DNA from: Enoplolaimus lenunculus
Taxonomy: Eukaryota; Nematoda; Enoplea; Enoplida; Thoracostomopsidae
Length of the DNA: 64,000 nucleotides
Direction: 5' to 3'
NCBI GenBank assembly: GCA_030248215.1
Contig: JASANG010001656.1
Location: 186,001-250,000 of the forward strand
The first letter of the stretch is position 1; each line of letters begins with the position of its first letter. Position numbers and translations under genes: made by a program. The notes below the pieces were generated by a model. That model saw nothing but the letters and a program-made list of their open reading frames with translations. It made no database searches and had not been told where the DNA came from. This document shows positions 28,601 to 43,600 of this stretch, piece by piece.

Positions 28601-31600
28601 GTGTTTACCAAAGCGTGAGCCTTTCCCAAATCCTTTTTGTAAACCTGAGTTTAAGCTTAAGTCTTCGGGAAAGACTTACCCTTGGGTACAGCCTTTTCCT
28701 CAACCTAAGCTGAAGCCTGAGCTCAAGCGTTTTCTTAAACCTGAGTCTAAACTTAAGCCTTTTGGAAAGACTTACTCTTAGGTAAAGCCTTTTCCTCAAC
28801 CTAAGCCAGAGCCTATGGTTAAGCCTTTATGTAAACCTAAGTCAAGATCGTACGCCTTACTTTTAAATATGAGATAAATGTATAAGAGCATATTCATTAA
28901 TATTTGAATGACATAAGACCCGTTTTATGATATGGCCTTAAAAACCCCGCATAACTGCATTTGCGATGTCTACTAAGGCCCGTATCCAGCTCGCCATGCT
29001 AGGGGGCTAAAAGGTATTCAGGAGGGGCATTCACTGGTTTTCAATGAGTTATACGCAAGGTTGAAGATTCTCTGATGGGCCAAAATTTTTCCAGGGAATG
29101 CTGAAACCCCCGTGGCCACGCGTTGGCTACAGGACCGTATCTATACTGTTTTTGTGCAATGTTTTCAAATCGACAAAGTTATATATATTTTAGTTTAATT
29201 ATTCTAAATTTAGAATTTTAGACTACGATTTTCGTTTTAGAAAATAATTTAATTTTGCTGTATGACCACATTTGTGTTTCTCTCTCTTTATTTTCTTATT
29301 TTTTTTTGTAGCGTCTGTTTCGTATTTGAATCGAACATTTTTCCAGTATATATATATACATTATATATTATATACATATTTATATTTATATTTTTTAATC
29401 AAGGTTTTAAGGTCACAAAATATATTGAATAATGTTTCGTTGTGTCGCAGTAAATTATTAACAAATTTTTGACATCAAACTTGCAACCTATTTTTGAAAT
29501 GAATTCCCAATCGCTGCGGTTTGACCGGGTCAAATAATCTGTGACTGATTTGGAAATTTTAAACATTACTAAAGTGCAGCTTAATAGACCCATGTTCCTT
29601 TTAAGGCCGTCCCGGTTTCTAGTGGGTCTGTGAAAGACTAGGCTTACATTCTAGACTACATTTTTTGCTTAGGCTTAGGCTTAGGAATACGCTTAATCTA
29701 CCGTTACGGCCCTAAAAGTAACAGTGGCCGCTTAATATATCTTTAATCTGTTAAATTCAAAGTTTTACAGCTTCAAATTTGCGGACCACGTATAGCTAAC
29801 AACTGGTATGGGTGCCAATCCCGAGAGGGGAGGGGGGTCACTGACCCCACCCACTTTTTGAGTATAAAACTTGGTAGGTGTTTTTAACCCGCCAGCGTTG
29901 CTGTGTGCAGCACCTAACATTTACACCGAAGCGGCAGACCGCTAGCCAGCTCACCTTGCTATGGTGTCTAAAAAATTTTCAAAAGGGACATTCAAGGGTT
30001 TTTAATGACTTGCAAGCAAGGTTGAAAAAATTTTCTAGGAGTGCCAAAATTTTTTCAGGGGACTAAGCCCCCCTGGTCCTCCTTAGCTGCGGGCCGGCTA
30101 CGCGGTAATTGAGTTCGTAATTTTTTTACCCTTCGCCGATATTTTACGAAAAAGCCTTGCTAGATGACAAAACCAAATCGAATTCTAAAGTGAGATATTT
30201 CCTATTTAGCAAGAATGTATGATGGAAATGATGACACTCTTGGAAAAATTTTGGCCCCCCTAGAAGATTATTAATTTTGCTTGTAAGTGATTAAAAACCT
30301 TTAAATGCCTCTGCAGAAAAATTTGTCGCCCCCCTAGTAACGTGGGCTGGCTGCGGGCCTGCTTCTCTATTAAAGTGATATAGCATTACTTGGTAGTAGG
30401 AGTAGGTGTACCCCCCTGATCGAGTAGGGGGTATTAGATACATTCTGATTCCAGCGTTCAGACATAAAACAGCATCAGTAACAACCAATCGGATAAGCGA
30501 TTTAATCGTAATGGGTTGAGTTTATTCTAATCTATGCCCCCTTATCAATCAGGGTGGGGGTAAAATGAAATATGGTCCGTGTGATACTACACCGCGCTGA
30601 CGTGCGTTTCAGGTCTAGAGTGTCCTACTCTAGCAATACCGTCTGCACCTTGGAAACCAGGGCCCATATTAACAACTTTCGTCAGTTAGTGATAGGTTCT
30701 CAAATTCACTAACTGTTGCAGTTGTTGCACTCAAAATTGGTACAAGAGTAGAGTAAGTCGTATGTGAAAAGGCTGGTGAATTTAAAGCCTCATTATTGTC
30801 TGGTTCCAAAGTTACAAGACCTATGACCAACTAGTAATAGGTGCTACACACATTTAAGAATATTTGCATAGCAGTTGTTTGAAACATTTAGTCCTACTGT
30901 TCATGAAATAGTTTTTACTTGCAATTGTAAAATGTTCGAAGTTTCAATTGCAAGCTGCGGTACGAATGCATGCGAACCTATTGCTCAAATTTGGAGTAAG
31001 GCGGCGCGTTCAGGTTCGTTGCTCGCGTCCCCCAACACTGAACTTGCAAATACACTCCGTGTTTGAACCTGGTCCAGCTATTGTACACTTTCTCTTACAG
31101 GTTTCGGCTCAGGCTTAGGTTACGGAAAAGACTTACGTAAGCCTCAGCCTAATCCGAAGCGTTTGCCTAAGCCTTTTCCTAAGCCTAAATCTGAGCTTAT
31201 GCTAAATCGTGAGCCTTAATTTTAACCCTTTCTCACATGAATATTTTCTATTTCCCCTGAGACCTAGTTTTATGCTAGGATTCGAACTAAAGTGACTGGA
31301 GTGGGTGGCGTATACCATCACCACTCAGCTATAGGAGCTTGACGCTCGAGCCCGAGGGGGCTCTCACGACTTGTGGTGATTTAGTACTATGTATACGTGT
31401 TGCAATTGTTAAACACGGTGCGATATATACTATTTAACGTATATACACTGCGCTGAGTTGCCTATAGGCAACTCAATGTGAGAAGGGGTTGTATGAGGTG
31501 AAATATGCCTCAGTTTAAGACTAAGCGTTGCCTAAGCCTTATCCTAAGCCTAAAGCTGAGCTTATGCTCAAGCCTGAGCCTTAAGTTTAAATATTAGGGC

Positions 31601-34600
31601 AGCTGTGCGAGGCCGTTGCCTCCCCGATCAAATCAGATGTTGTTTGCGTGACTTATGCAATAATTCGCGAATATTATTTCATTTTCAACGTATGAAACTA
31701 TACTTTAAATGCGAAGATTTTGTTTGCTAAAGTAAAACTGATGCTTTTCAACGAAAAATAGTCAAAATTTACTAGCATTTTTTTCATCTTAAGTCTATAA
31801 AAGCGGTAATGGTAGTAACAATTTTCTGGCTTAATACATGATCGACGAAAGCTACAAGGAAATATTTATTCAATACAAAAATGTCGGATGTGTGTATATT
31901 AAAGGCCCAGCAAGGCGGGCTGATGGTCAGTGGTCAACTTCTTGTGCAATTATTGCTAAGACGAGTATTTTTGAATACTTTTTCAATTTATAACAGAAAA
32001 AATATATTTTAATTTTTATAGAATGTAAACCTTCGATCTCTCATAAATCTGGATCCGCCTGTGAGTCTATGGATGCGTATGATTGCGGCATTTTTGTTAT
32101 TGCGCGTGTGGATCATGAATTTTCGGAGCATTTACGATTAAGAACGGATCGTTGACAAATTTACATTTTATATGACTTAGTGTTATCATATAATTTAAAC
32201 TGAAAATTTTGTTCAAAATTATAAGAAAACCCATAAATTTGTGCAATCAATCAGTCGTAACAAGAGTGCACGATACAAGAGTGTGCAACTCTTGTAATTT
32301 CACATGGTACAAAATGTGCCGTTGGGCGTTGAGGTACTGGCTGACCCTTCTTTACTTAGAGGGGGGTCGCTGTCACATCCAATAGCCCTAAATCAAACTA
32401 TATGTGGGGCACTTTTGATGCCGGACACATGCAGGGCCATGGTTCGTACAGGATTTACCCCCTCTAAATAAGAGGGGTCTACCAAAAACGCAACGCGTGC
32501 CGGGTATATTTTGTACCATACGGAACCGCAAGAGATGCATAAAAAATGTTGATTGAAAAGTAATTTTTGAACAAAATCGAAAGTTCTATCGATTCTTAGC
32601 TATTTTGCCAACTTCAAAATGCCGAGTTAAACCTTGAAAACATTAATTTTCCAGCCAATGCCGTGGTGTAAATTTTACCTCAGTCTAAGGCTAATAAATC
32701 GGTACTTTTTTTGAATGTTGGAAACGTAAATGTGTTTGAGTTCAACTTGAGTTGAACATTTGATTGGAAAAAAACGAATTTGGTTAGCAAAATTGAGCAG
32801 TTTTTGCGAGTTGTGCCAATTCTGCTCGGATAGTTTACTCGGTTACAATGCCAAGTTTAAATGACTCAGTCTTCTCGCAAAAGGGTAAAAAATGTCAAAT
32901 TTCAAAAATTTTATATGAATTAAATTTACTTAAATGATACTCGAAATGAAAGTACTTAAAATAACCCGCACTAAAAAGCAAAATGGTAGTTTTTGAATGA
33001 ATACAATCAAGGATGTATAATGGGGGTCATTGGTGGGAAATATCTGTCCTGAGTAATTTTTAAACCAACCAGAAAAATTACGTCTATACAGGGTTGAGAA
33101 TAACTGGATCCTAAAGTATAATAGCTTCTCTCGTTCGCTTTGTTCACTCACAAAGGGTTTCTACATAAAGTTATACTGTTTCGAATTAAAATAATGGTTC
33201 GGCCTTGTAGCCAAGACGGGGCCAGCGGGGCTCAGATCTCCAGGAACAATTCTGGCCCTTAGAAAAATTTGGACTTTGGCTTGTAAATTACCGAACACGG
33301 CTGTATGCCCCACCTGAAAATTTTTCAGTCCTCCTAGCAAGGTCAACAGGCTGCTACGGTCAATCCACCATCATGTTTTCTTCGACTGTAGCATCATGAT
33401 TCATGGAGTACATTTTAGTTTTGTTGCTAAAAACGGTTCAATTGTTTAAAATTTAGTAAAATCATAAAACGTGGTTTTTCAGTTGAACGCGTGGTCTATT
33501 TATCATGAGCAAGTTTGTTTTTTGCTTGGTTTATGAATCGTATCTGAGCGTTACATACACCCCCCCGTTAGATTGCTTGGCTTTGTATTACATTTCATGT
33601 CAACTTTGGGATCGCCAATTTAACTTATCACAAGACTTGTTCAAGTTCTGAAAACATTTAATTCTGTTTAAAATTCTGACAAGTTTTTGAGTCAGCGTTG
33701 TTCTTAAAATCTGCAACTTTAACAATAACTAATCGTTGGGACGAAATTATTGTAAACAAAAGTAGTGCTGGATAGTTGCCCGAAATACGGTATTGACCCG
33801 ATTAAGAGAGGGAGGGGTAATAAGAGGGGGTTCCCATCTTGAGTCCGAATCAATTGGAGTCCGTATCCCTAATAAGAGTCCGTAAGCGGACAGGTTCGAA
33901 ACTTTAGAGCGTAATTAAATTTTCAAAGTTCATTCCTAAGTTTAACCTTGTATTATCGCTCAAGCTATTGACACAAGAGAAATAAACGTTTAACGGATAA
34001 TTGCAGTACCGGATATATCAGTAAGGAAGGGTGGCGCAGGGCTGGTTGTAAATAAATAACAGTCCGTAACCGAATAACAAGGGGGGTGCCCTCTGGTGAG
34101 GCCAAATAAATGTCAGTCCCCCTCTTATTCGGGTCACTACAGTACGCATCTGAGAATTCCAGCTTTAATTATATAAGTAAGTCAACCGGTTTTGCGGAAT
34201 GCGTAAAAGTTAGCGAATGTACACAAATCTGCATGCAGATGTTCTTTTTTCATCGAACCGTCATGTTTATAATTAAAGAAATCATTGCAAGCGAAGTAAT
34301 GCTGGAAAGTTGCCCAAAATACATATGTGAGGCATTCCAGCTTTAAGTGTATAGATTACTGGTGATCATTGATTTAAGATTATAAAACGTCTTAAATTTA
34401 AGTTATTTACTGTAAATCCTATTCACTCGTCGGAAATGAACTACACTAAATTATAACGCAAACTAAAGCATTTAAAATATCTTCTGATCTCAGCCTTCGA
34501 AATGCCGAGTGTTGTCACAATTAGCATCAGCGAAGATGGAAGTTATAGGTGTGCAATTAATTGTTAAAAAATAAGTATACTACGGTACACTAATGTGGAT

Positions 34601-37600
34601 TTAAAATTCCGGTGGGCCAATAGATTTTATGATTTGAAATTTTAAAGTTTTCAAAGCGTATTTAGCAATTATCTGTGCCAGAATTGTTCAACTATTTAGT
34701 TCAAAACAGTTAGGGAACTTCCACAATGTCATGCGTACAACAGTCAGGTTCTTGACGGGGTACTGTGATCGATACTGAAGCTTTTATGATTTCGGCGTGC
34801 TGAACACTGATGCTTTTATAGCTTTAGTGTTCATCACACTAACCCCTCGAAAGTTACCTGATGTACGCGTGATATTGTGAAAATTGAATTATGAAGCTTC
34901 ATTTAAATAATTCGCAAAATTTTCAGCTTGATAAGAGTATTAATGTTAATGTATGATTAGGCGTAAGCAAGAAATTTGTCGCAGTGTTTAGAATTTTATA
35001 AAAAAATATTTAATTTTTAAATTTTAGAAAATACTGGAAAGGCAGCAATAGAAGTGGTGCAGAGCAATGCCTAATTGGATCCCATGGTGGAATTACGACT
35101 GCAATCAATTTGAGCAAAAATGGAGCCATTCATGGTACAACGACGGTTGGCTTGCCTGATCACCGGTTTAATCCCAACGAACCGTATGGTAAGTGCGTTA
35201 ATTTCATAGTATCTTTGAGTTTAATTTTGTGTCTTTTTTATTGTTGTTTATTTGGGTTTTTCTAAATTCTGATTAATTTCTTTTTTGAGAAAACGATAAA
35301 ACAGATATTAAATATTTAAAAAAAAGATATTTTATTTTTCTGTCATTTTGAAACTGCCGTGGAATACATCTGACGTAATGGTTAATTTGAGATTTGATAT
35401 TTTTTGCTGCATATATTTTATTATATATTATTTTCAATTAGTACAGAGCCGCTGTCAATAATGGCTAATTTGTCTTCATTTGGGGGCCTGTAGCCAGAAA
35501 CGTTCCAGGGGAGCTCAGTCCCCTGTGAGAAGAATTTTTCTTCCACTGGAAAATTTGCAAACTTGCTTGTAAGTCACCGAAAACCCATGCATGCCCTTGT
35601 TGAAAAATGGTTAACCTTCTTAGCAAGGTGAGCTGGCTACGAGTCTTTTATTCCTCATAGTTTTGAGCAATTTCGCTGTGACGGATCGGGAAATTTTTGA
35701 CGGTAGGTGGTAGGACTTAATATATAATATTGAAGATAATTAGCGGGCGAAGCGAGCAAGAAACAGGCCCGAAGCGAGCTCACCTTGCTAAGGTGTGGGC
35801 TAAAAATTTTCAAGATGGGTATCCAAAAGATGTTAATGACTTGCAAGCAAGGTTGAAGATTTTCTAGGGGTGGCAAAATACCCAACCAAATTGTAATACA
35901 ATTTTTTGATCGCTGTTGTACTGTATTGACCCGAATAAGATGGTGAGGGGTAATAAGAGTGGGGTCCCCATTTTGAGTCCGAATCAATTGGAGTCCGTAT
36001 CCCTAATAAGAGTCCGTAAGCGGATAGAGTCCCTAAACCTAATTTAGAGTCTTTAAATGTCAATTAACCCTAATTGTAGCGCATAAAAGACTCCAGCACC
36101 AAATAATTTGAGTTCGAAACTTTAAAGTGTACTTAAATTTTGAAAGTACATTCCTAAGTATAACCTAGTATTATCGCTTAAGCTATTGACACAAAACAAA
36201 TAAACGTTTAATTCAACTGATAATTGCAGTACACGATATATATCAGTAATGAAGGGCGGCGGAGCGTGGGTTAAAAATAAATAACGGTCCGTAACCGAAT
36301 AACAAGGGGGGTACCGTCTGGAGAAGCCAAATACATATCAACCCCCCTTATTCGGGTCACTACAGTATTGTTTTTCTAGATGAAACAACTTATGCCCCAA
36401 TTCCTGTGAGCGATTTTCCAAATCATGTCAAGCGTTTACACGCGGACAGTGATATTGGATTTGCTCGCGAGTATGATGTAAGTGATCTTACAAAAAGAGT
36501 CAAATTTTAAATTGTGTATAGCACCTATCATTAGTTAGTAATAACTTTTCAAATAAGCGAAATGCAACACAGTTGCGGATCAAAATGTCCGCACAAGGGA
36601 TTAAATTAAGCATGAAAAGATATGCTTAATTTTGAACCTCATCATTGGTTGATTTGAAGTTTACAGAATCTATTACCAACAGGTGATGGGTGTTACTCAT
36701 ATTTGTAAATGTCTATTAAAAAGTTTATTTCATCGCTAATGAGCTGGGCTCGTATTCTAAAATGTGTGTAGCATCTATCACCAGTGGGTGATAAGTCCTG
36801 TAACTTTCGAACCAGTGAATACTGAGGCTCAAAATTTAGCACATTTTTCGCATACGATTTGCTCTACTCCTGTTTTTATTTTGAGTTCAACAACTGCGAC
36901 AGCAAGTGAGTTTGAAAACCTATTACTAGTGATAGTTGCTATACACATTTGAGAATACTGGCCATTGTTTTAATTCTGTTAATCCAATAATTGACATTAA
37001 TGAAAAATAGATTTGTAAAATATATAAATTATTAAGTTTCAATAAGTTATTAGGCTTCATATGTTTGGTTTCTGAGCTTAGAATATACAATGAAATTAGG
37101 TATAAAAATGGTCATGTTTTTGGATCCAATTTAGGCTAAATTATTAATCCGTCTCTTGATCAAAATCTACTTCTACGTCGGCCAATGTTAGTCATAAAGG
37201 CCGACCCATCAAAAGACCTATAGATAGTCAGGTATTTACCGACTTCGAGGCGTAGGCTTAAGCCTACGCGTAGGCTTAGGCCTACGCTTAGGCTTACGTT
37301 TAAGCTTACGTTTAGACTTAGGTTTAGGCTACGTGTTCGATTATTATTGGTCCACGTTGTGAATTTTAGAGTCTTGATCATTCCGTTAACACGCCAAATG
37401 CATTCGAGCTTAATTGTGAAGCGTCAAATATGCCTGCAAACAAACCAAAGAATCGCTATATCAATATTGTTGCTTGTAAGTTGTCAACGTTCATGCAATT
37501 TCCACAATATCATGCGTACACTAGGTGACTTTTGGAGACGGTAATGCGCTGCACACGGAAGCCAAAAAAGCTTCAATGCGCTGCACACTGAATTCGAAAA

Positions 37601-40600
37601 GCTTCAGTATGCAGCGCACACATTTTTAGCCGAGGCTACGACTCGCGCATCTCTCCTCTGTAAGAGTCGCTAAAGCCCTTATATGACCAATCGCGAGCTC
37701 TCGTCCGGTTCAACAAAGCACGCGTACTATTAGCCGAAGGTCTTAGAATTAGCCTGTTATCCCGAACAAATATTTGTTGCATTTTGGACGCTTGCACATT
37801 TTTGATGACAAATATGTCAGTAGGTTCCTGTACACTAACCCCCAACTGAGTTAGGCAGACATTTTAGGCTTAGACTTAGGTTTCGGGAAAGGCTTAGCTA
37901 AGCCTAAGCCTAAACCTTTCCCTTACCTTTTACATGTGGGTGGAGGAAAGTATACAAAAGCTTGTCAAGCAATATTTTTCAGCCAGGTTCCAGCAATCAT
38001 AATTTATCGGCCTGCATACTTTTATCATAGTATTTAACAACTTTAACCATGAGCCCTAGTTGAACTGTGACCCCCGTGTCAGTCGAGGCTTACAGATCTT
38101 AGCCAGAACACGGCCGTAGCAGTAGTACAAGCATGTTTCTAAGACTAAGCGTAAGAATGAGCTTATACCAAAGCATAAACCTATGTCTAACCCTAAGCCA
38201 AAACAAAAAATAGTTTAAACTTAATGCGTTAGTGCAGTCTGACAGAAAAACGTTCCGCTCCTGATCTTTACATGGGCCCAGATCTGAAACGCTAATATTC
38301 GTCTTTTCAGACGATCACTGCCGTGTGAAGCTACAAGTGGAAGCTGGAAAACAATGTTCAGACTATATTAATGCTAATTTTGTTGATGTAAGTTTATACA
38401 CCCACCGTCAAGAATTGTTGCTGGTGGGGAAACTTATATGGGGGGTCGAAAAAAATTTTCGTGATATAGAATTTTTTTGTTGGTGTCAATAGAATATTTC
38501 GGCAGGGGGCGCGTACACTCGCAGCCTCGGTAGTTGCAGGCATCTAAGAAAGTTTTGAAATTCGGTGGTTGTGTTTTTCAAATTTTAGTATAAGAGAACG
38601 TAAAAATTAGTGATAAATATTCGACCTTAACTTAAGTAAACGAAATTTCAAATACTGGTTATTAATCGCTAGGAATTGAAAAGTTCTAAGCGAAATACGT
38701 TTGTTATAAGCTAGGCTCGTATTCTCAAATACGTATAGCAACTATCATTTGGTAACAGTAGCGCATCCAGAGGAGGGGTGCTTACGCCCCACCCATTAGA
38801 AATTTTTTGTGATAAAATGGCAAGGTCCCCCCTACCTTACATTTTTGTCCGTCAGAAAATTTTTTGGGTGATAAAATGATAAGGTCAATACCTTACAATT
38901 TTTGCGTTTCATAACATTTGCCAGTCCGCCCCCGTGAGAAATTTTTGGATCCGCCTGCCTCTGTTAACGGTAGGTTTTCAAGCTGTCGAATATCTGCAAT
39001 TGCAGATCTTTGCCGCAGAAGTAGGGCAAATCAAACGCGAAGAATGTCCTGAATTTCGAACCTCACCATGCGGTTGTTCAAAAAATTATTGGAGATAAAA
39101 CCAACTGGTGATAGGCGCTACACACATTTGAGAATACGGGCTCTAGCTACAGGTCCGCGACCAGGATCTGATAGTAGATCGGCCTCGGTCAGTGTATACA
39201 ATATCGCGGTAACAGAAGTATAATCATATTCCTAAGCCTAAGCGTACGCATAAGAATGAGTTTATGCCAAAACTTAAGCCTAAATGTAAGCCTAAGCCTA
39301 AGCAAAAAATTAGGCGAAAGCTTATGCTTTAACTTTCTTGCTGATCCGCAGTAAAACGTTCCGCCTCTGATCTTTACATAGGCCAAAATATCAAACAACA
39401 AATTTAGACATGACGAATATTTAGACGTAATGCAACTTTTAAGTTTGCTTACATAACTCGAAAACGTTCAAACTATTCAATATTTTATATCTACGATGTT
39501 CAGGGGTTCCACAAGCCGCGCGCCTACATCGCTACCCAAGGTCCGCTTCCGGGTACGTACGGTGATTTTTGGAGAATGGTTTGGGAGCAAAAATGCGCCG
39601 TTATTGTGATGATTACAAATATTGTTGAACGTGGCAGGGTACGTTTGAGCCTTTTCATTTCTGGAAAGGATAATTGTATGTAAAATTTCCTCACAGTATA
39701 TATAATATCAGGATTCCAACAGGAACTAAATATTGCCGGAACAGGAACAAGAACAGGAATTTAGTTTTCTTGCACGAACCCGAACAGGACCAGGAACAGG
39801 GATTTGAAATAATTTTCATCACCGAATTACTGTTGGACTTTTCCGAAAACTTGCCAAAAAATGTGATTTAAGCGAATTTTCAGCTTTTTTATCGTCAAGT
39901 TATGTGAAAACACATCTGTAGTAGTTTTATTCATTTCGAAATAATACTTTTTCAAAGGCAAACTTTCCAATGTTTAAAAAATTATGAATAATTTGTCCCA
40001 AAACCGTACAAAAAGTCCAGTTCCTGCATCTTTGAATGCACAAACAAGAACAGGAACAGGAATTGAATTTTTGCAGGAATTCCGGTTAAACCGTTATATA
40101 TCATTTATGAACCATTGTATACGTTTGTGTTTATTAATTAAATGCGAAGAAGTAATTTTTACTTTTAATTTTATAGAAAAAATGTGATCAATATTGGCCT
40201 CCGTCGGCAGATACAGCCGAAACGTACGGCAACTTTCAAGTCAAGCTTATCAATGAGCTTTCAACGGCGTTCTATACGATACGAACTTTCAGTGTGAAAA
40301 ACGTTAAGCTCAAATCTGTGGTAAGCAACAACGATTTTCCAGTCAAACGTCATTTCAGTTTCCTTTCGAGCTCGCAAGAATTGGACTTTTATTCCATTGT
40401 CTCCAAGTGCCGTAACTACAGGATAAGCGTATTCGTAATCCTAAGTCTAAGCGTAAACGTATTAAGGATACGCCTGCATACCTAAACCTAACTTACGACT
40501 AAGCAAAAAAAACTAGTCTAAAGCTTAAGCTAACTCTATTGCAGTCCCGCGGAACAACGGTCCGCTCATGATTTATACATGGGATGAAAAGTCTACACAC

Positions 40601-43600
40601 CCGAGATTAAATAATTTTGCTTGATCTGATAACTTCTTCTGTCATTCCTATGTGCCTGCCTGTTCTAAGAATTATTGTTGGTTCTACTGAAGTATAAATG
40701 TTTCAGTAAACCTTCAGGTTGAGCGGTGCAACCTTAACATGAAACCTCATGGCCCCTATTAAGTTGACCACCCTCGTTGATTTTCATTTTCTATCGACTG
40801 TTTCCCAAGCCCGCAACTACTCGCCTGAAGCTTGAACTAACTTGATTTAAGCTTAACATAATCCAGCAGCATTAAACTAACTTTCTAGATTAACTAAGCT
40901 TGCTAACAGGCTGGTTTACGACTAGACTCATTGAGCATCTTACATATGTTTAGGATAAGCTAAATTGATGAATACGAAGATATACATAATTACTGAGTAG
41001 CATTTGTTACTTAAACCAAAAATAAGTTTATTTAAACTAGTGTTAAACTTTAAAATATGTTGGTTGTTTAAAGTTAAACTTACAATTCTAGTTTAGTTAG
41101 TCCGTCCAGCCATTTGAGTCATACTTCAACTAATGATCAAGTTTAGTTAAGCTAAGTTTTTAGAGAGTTAAAATGTTACTAGCGGCAGCGAAGGTGGTGC
41201 TTGAAGAAACAAAGAAAAATCTCTGAACAATAAATTTTCTGAATGTTGTCGATGCATTTTCCGGCCAAGGAGGTGTAGGGTGGTGCCCCCATAGTCCTGC
41301 GTCGGCCGTATACTCTCTAAAAACTTAAACTTAAATTACAGCTTAACTAAACTTGGGTATCAGTTCATGTAAAACTTAAATCGCTGGACGGACTAACTAA
41401 ACTAGAATTTTAAGTTTTACTTAAACTAAGATGTTTTTAAGCTTAACACGAGCTTAAGTAAACTTATTGTTTGATTAAGTAACAAGTGCAGCCGTGTGTC
41501 TAAGAGTTCAATAAGTTTAGCTTAATCTGAAAATATTTACGATTTTGAATGAATTTAAGCATTAACCTACCTGTTAGTTTAGTTAATCAAAAAAGTTAGT
41601 TTAATACTGGTGGATTTTAGCTTAAGCTTAGATCAAGTTAGTTTAAGCTTTTAGAGAGTAGTCTGGTTAATAAATGTTAACTTTAACCTGTTTAGAAAAT
41701 ACCGGATCGTATTGTTTACCAGTATCATTATACACATTGGCCAGATCACGGTGTACCTGATCATGCCTTGCCTGTTTTGGCGTTCGTTAGACGTTCTGTC
41801 ACAGCGAACGAACAAGCCGCTGGTGGACCGATTATTGTCCATTGCAGGTAATTAAGAGCACTCGCCACGGTGGGTATTGGTATTTAAGGGACAGGTGATA
41901 ATATTTATTCCAATACACCTCGCCCGTTGTAAATAGGATGGGGTTTGCCAAAATGTAACGTAAGCTGCAGTGCAAAAAATGGCGAGTCAAATTGACTCAC
42001 TCCGAAATAGTCTTTTCGGGACTACACACAAATTGAGTCAAAATTTAACTCCGTCAGAGTCGAATTCGATTTCACTGAGTCGCACGTTTGACTCTGGCAG
42101 AGTCGCGTTTGACTCAGTTTGTGTAGTCAGGAAAAGCCTATTTCGGAGAGAGTCAATTTGACTTACCATTTTTTGCAGTGTAGGTGCATTTTTTACAATT
42201 AATAACTTGCGCAATTGTGTACATTTATCTGCTAAGAGTCATTGACTTTTTCTGTAACAATAATGAGATGGTGTGTTTGCACTAACCCATTATTGCACTT
42301 GCGCTTTTACAGTATAATCTGAAAACAAACTTGATGATATTGCTGAACAGCCTGTCAAAATTTTTTAGAATGAGTTTCAGTCGAATTTAACATGGTTTTA
42401 AACATTTATTAATCCCATCAAACGGCCTGCAAAGTTTTGGACCCCAAAGCGGAAGTCCGCGCCTCAATGAGGGCGTTACTTCAATTGACTCCACTCGACT
42501 TCAATTGACTGCACTCGCCAGTCTGCGTTCACCTGAAATTTTTTGAATTTTGAAAATTTTGCATATTTGAGCTTTATTAGTATAAATTTGATGCTTTATG
42601 ACCAAATGCAGTAGCTTGACCAGATTGTTCAGCCTATAAAAACCTTCTAATTCTCGCGGAACGTATTCCACAAATATTGATGGGCAGCGTACACAATTAC
42701 GTCTAGTTTCATTTCAGATTACGGTAGATTAGTAGTGCAACTATGGGTTAGTGCTAAACTGCCAATTAGATAACTGGGTTTATAGATATAGTGCCAACTT
42801 AGCCTGTTTTGTTGACATCAGGTAGAATTGTCCATTACGACGTCCAGTAACCTGATTACAATCATACAGGAATTCTTTGTGAAACGGTGATTTTATATAA
42901 ATTTAAATGGTATATGAAATATTGGCTAATCTTACTTAAGTGTTTACTTAAGTTATGCTTAAGTACTTACTGACGTTATCGAATTAAGTAACTACTTAGC
43001 TGTTTGAAAAAATGCAAATAAATGCCAAAATTGAATCAGTATCGCAACAAGGAAGTCTTACTTTTGCTGTATATTATATAAGAGGCATTATCAGTGTACA
43101 ATCTCAGATACACCTAGGTTAAATCACCTGGACTGATAGTCTGTGTAACACATCAAATTTACTCAGTAACTATAAGTATTTACTTAACTTAAGTGCGCTT
43201 TTACAAACGCTAAATTGTGCTAAATAAATGCTTAACACATATATACTTACGTATGAAGTAAAGTAGAGTTTCACAAACCCAACCATTGTCTTCTCAGAGG
43301 TTTTAATGTTTTATTCGACTTTTTAAAATTTGGCAAAAACTAAACTTTGTTTTGTTGTTTATTTTCAGTGCAGGCGTTGGCCGAAGTGGAACGTATATCG
43401 TCATCGATGCAATGTTACGGCAAATGAAATCACGTCGAGATGTTAATATTTATGCATTTTTGAAACATATCCGCCGGCAACGCAATTATTTAGTTCAAAC
43501 TGAGGTAAGTGCGTTTTTGCTGCTGAATTAAATTATAAATTACGCACATAATTCATTATTAAGCCTGATAATGGTTAAAAGGTTCTTGTATACAATTTCA

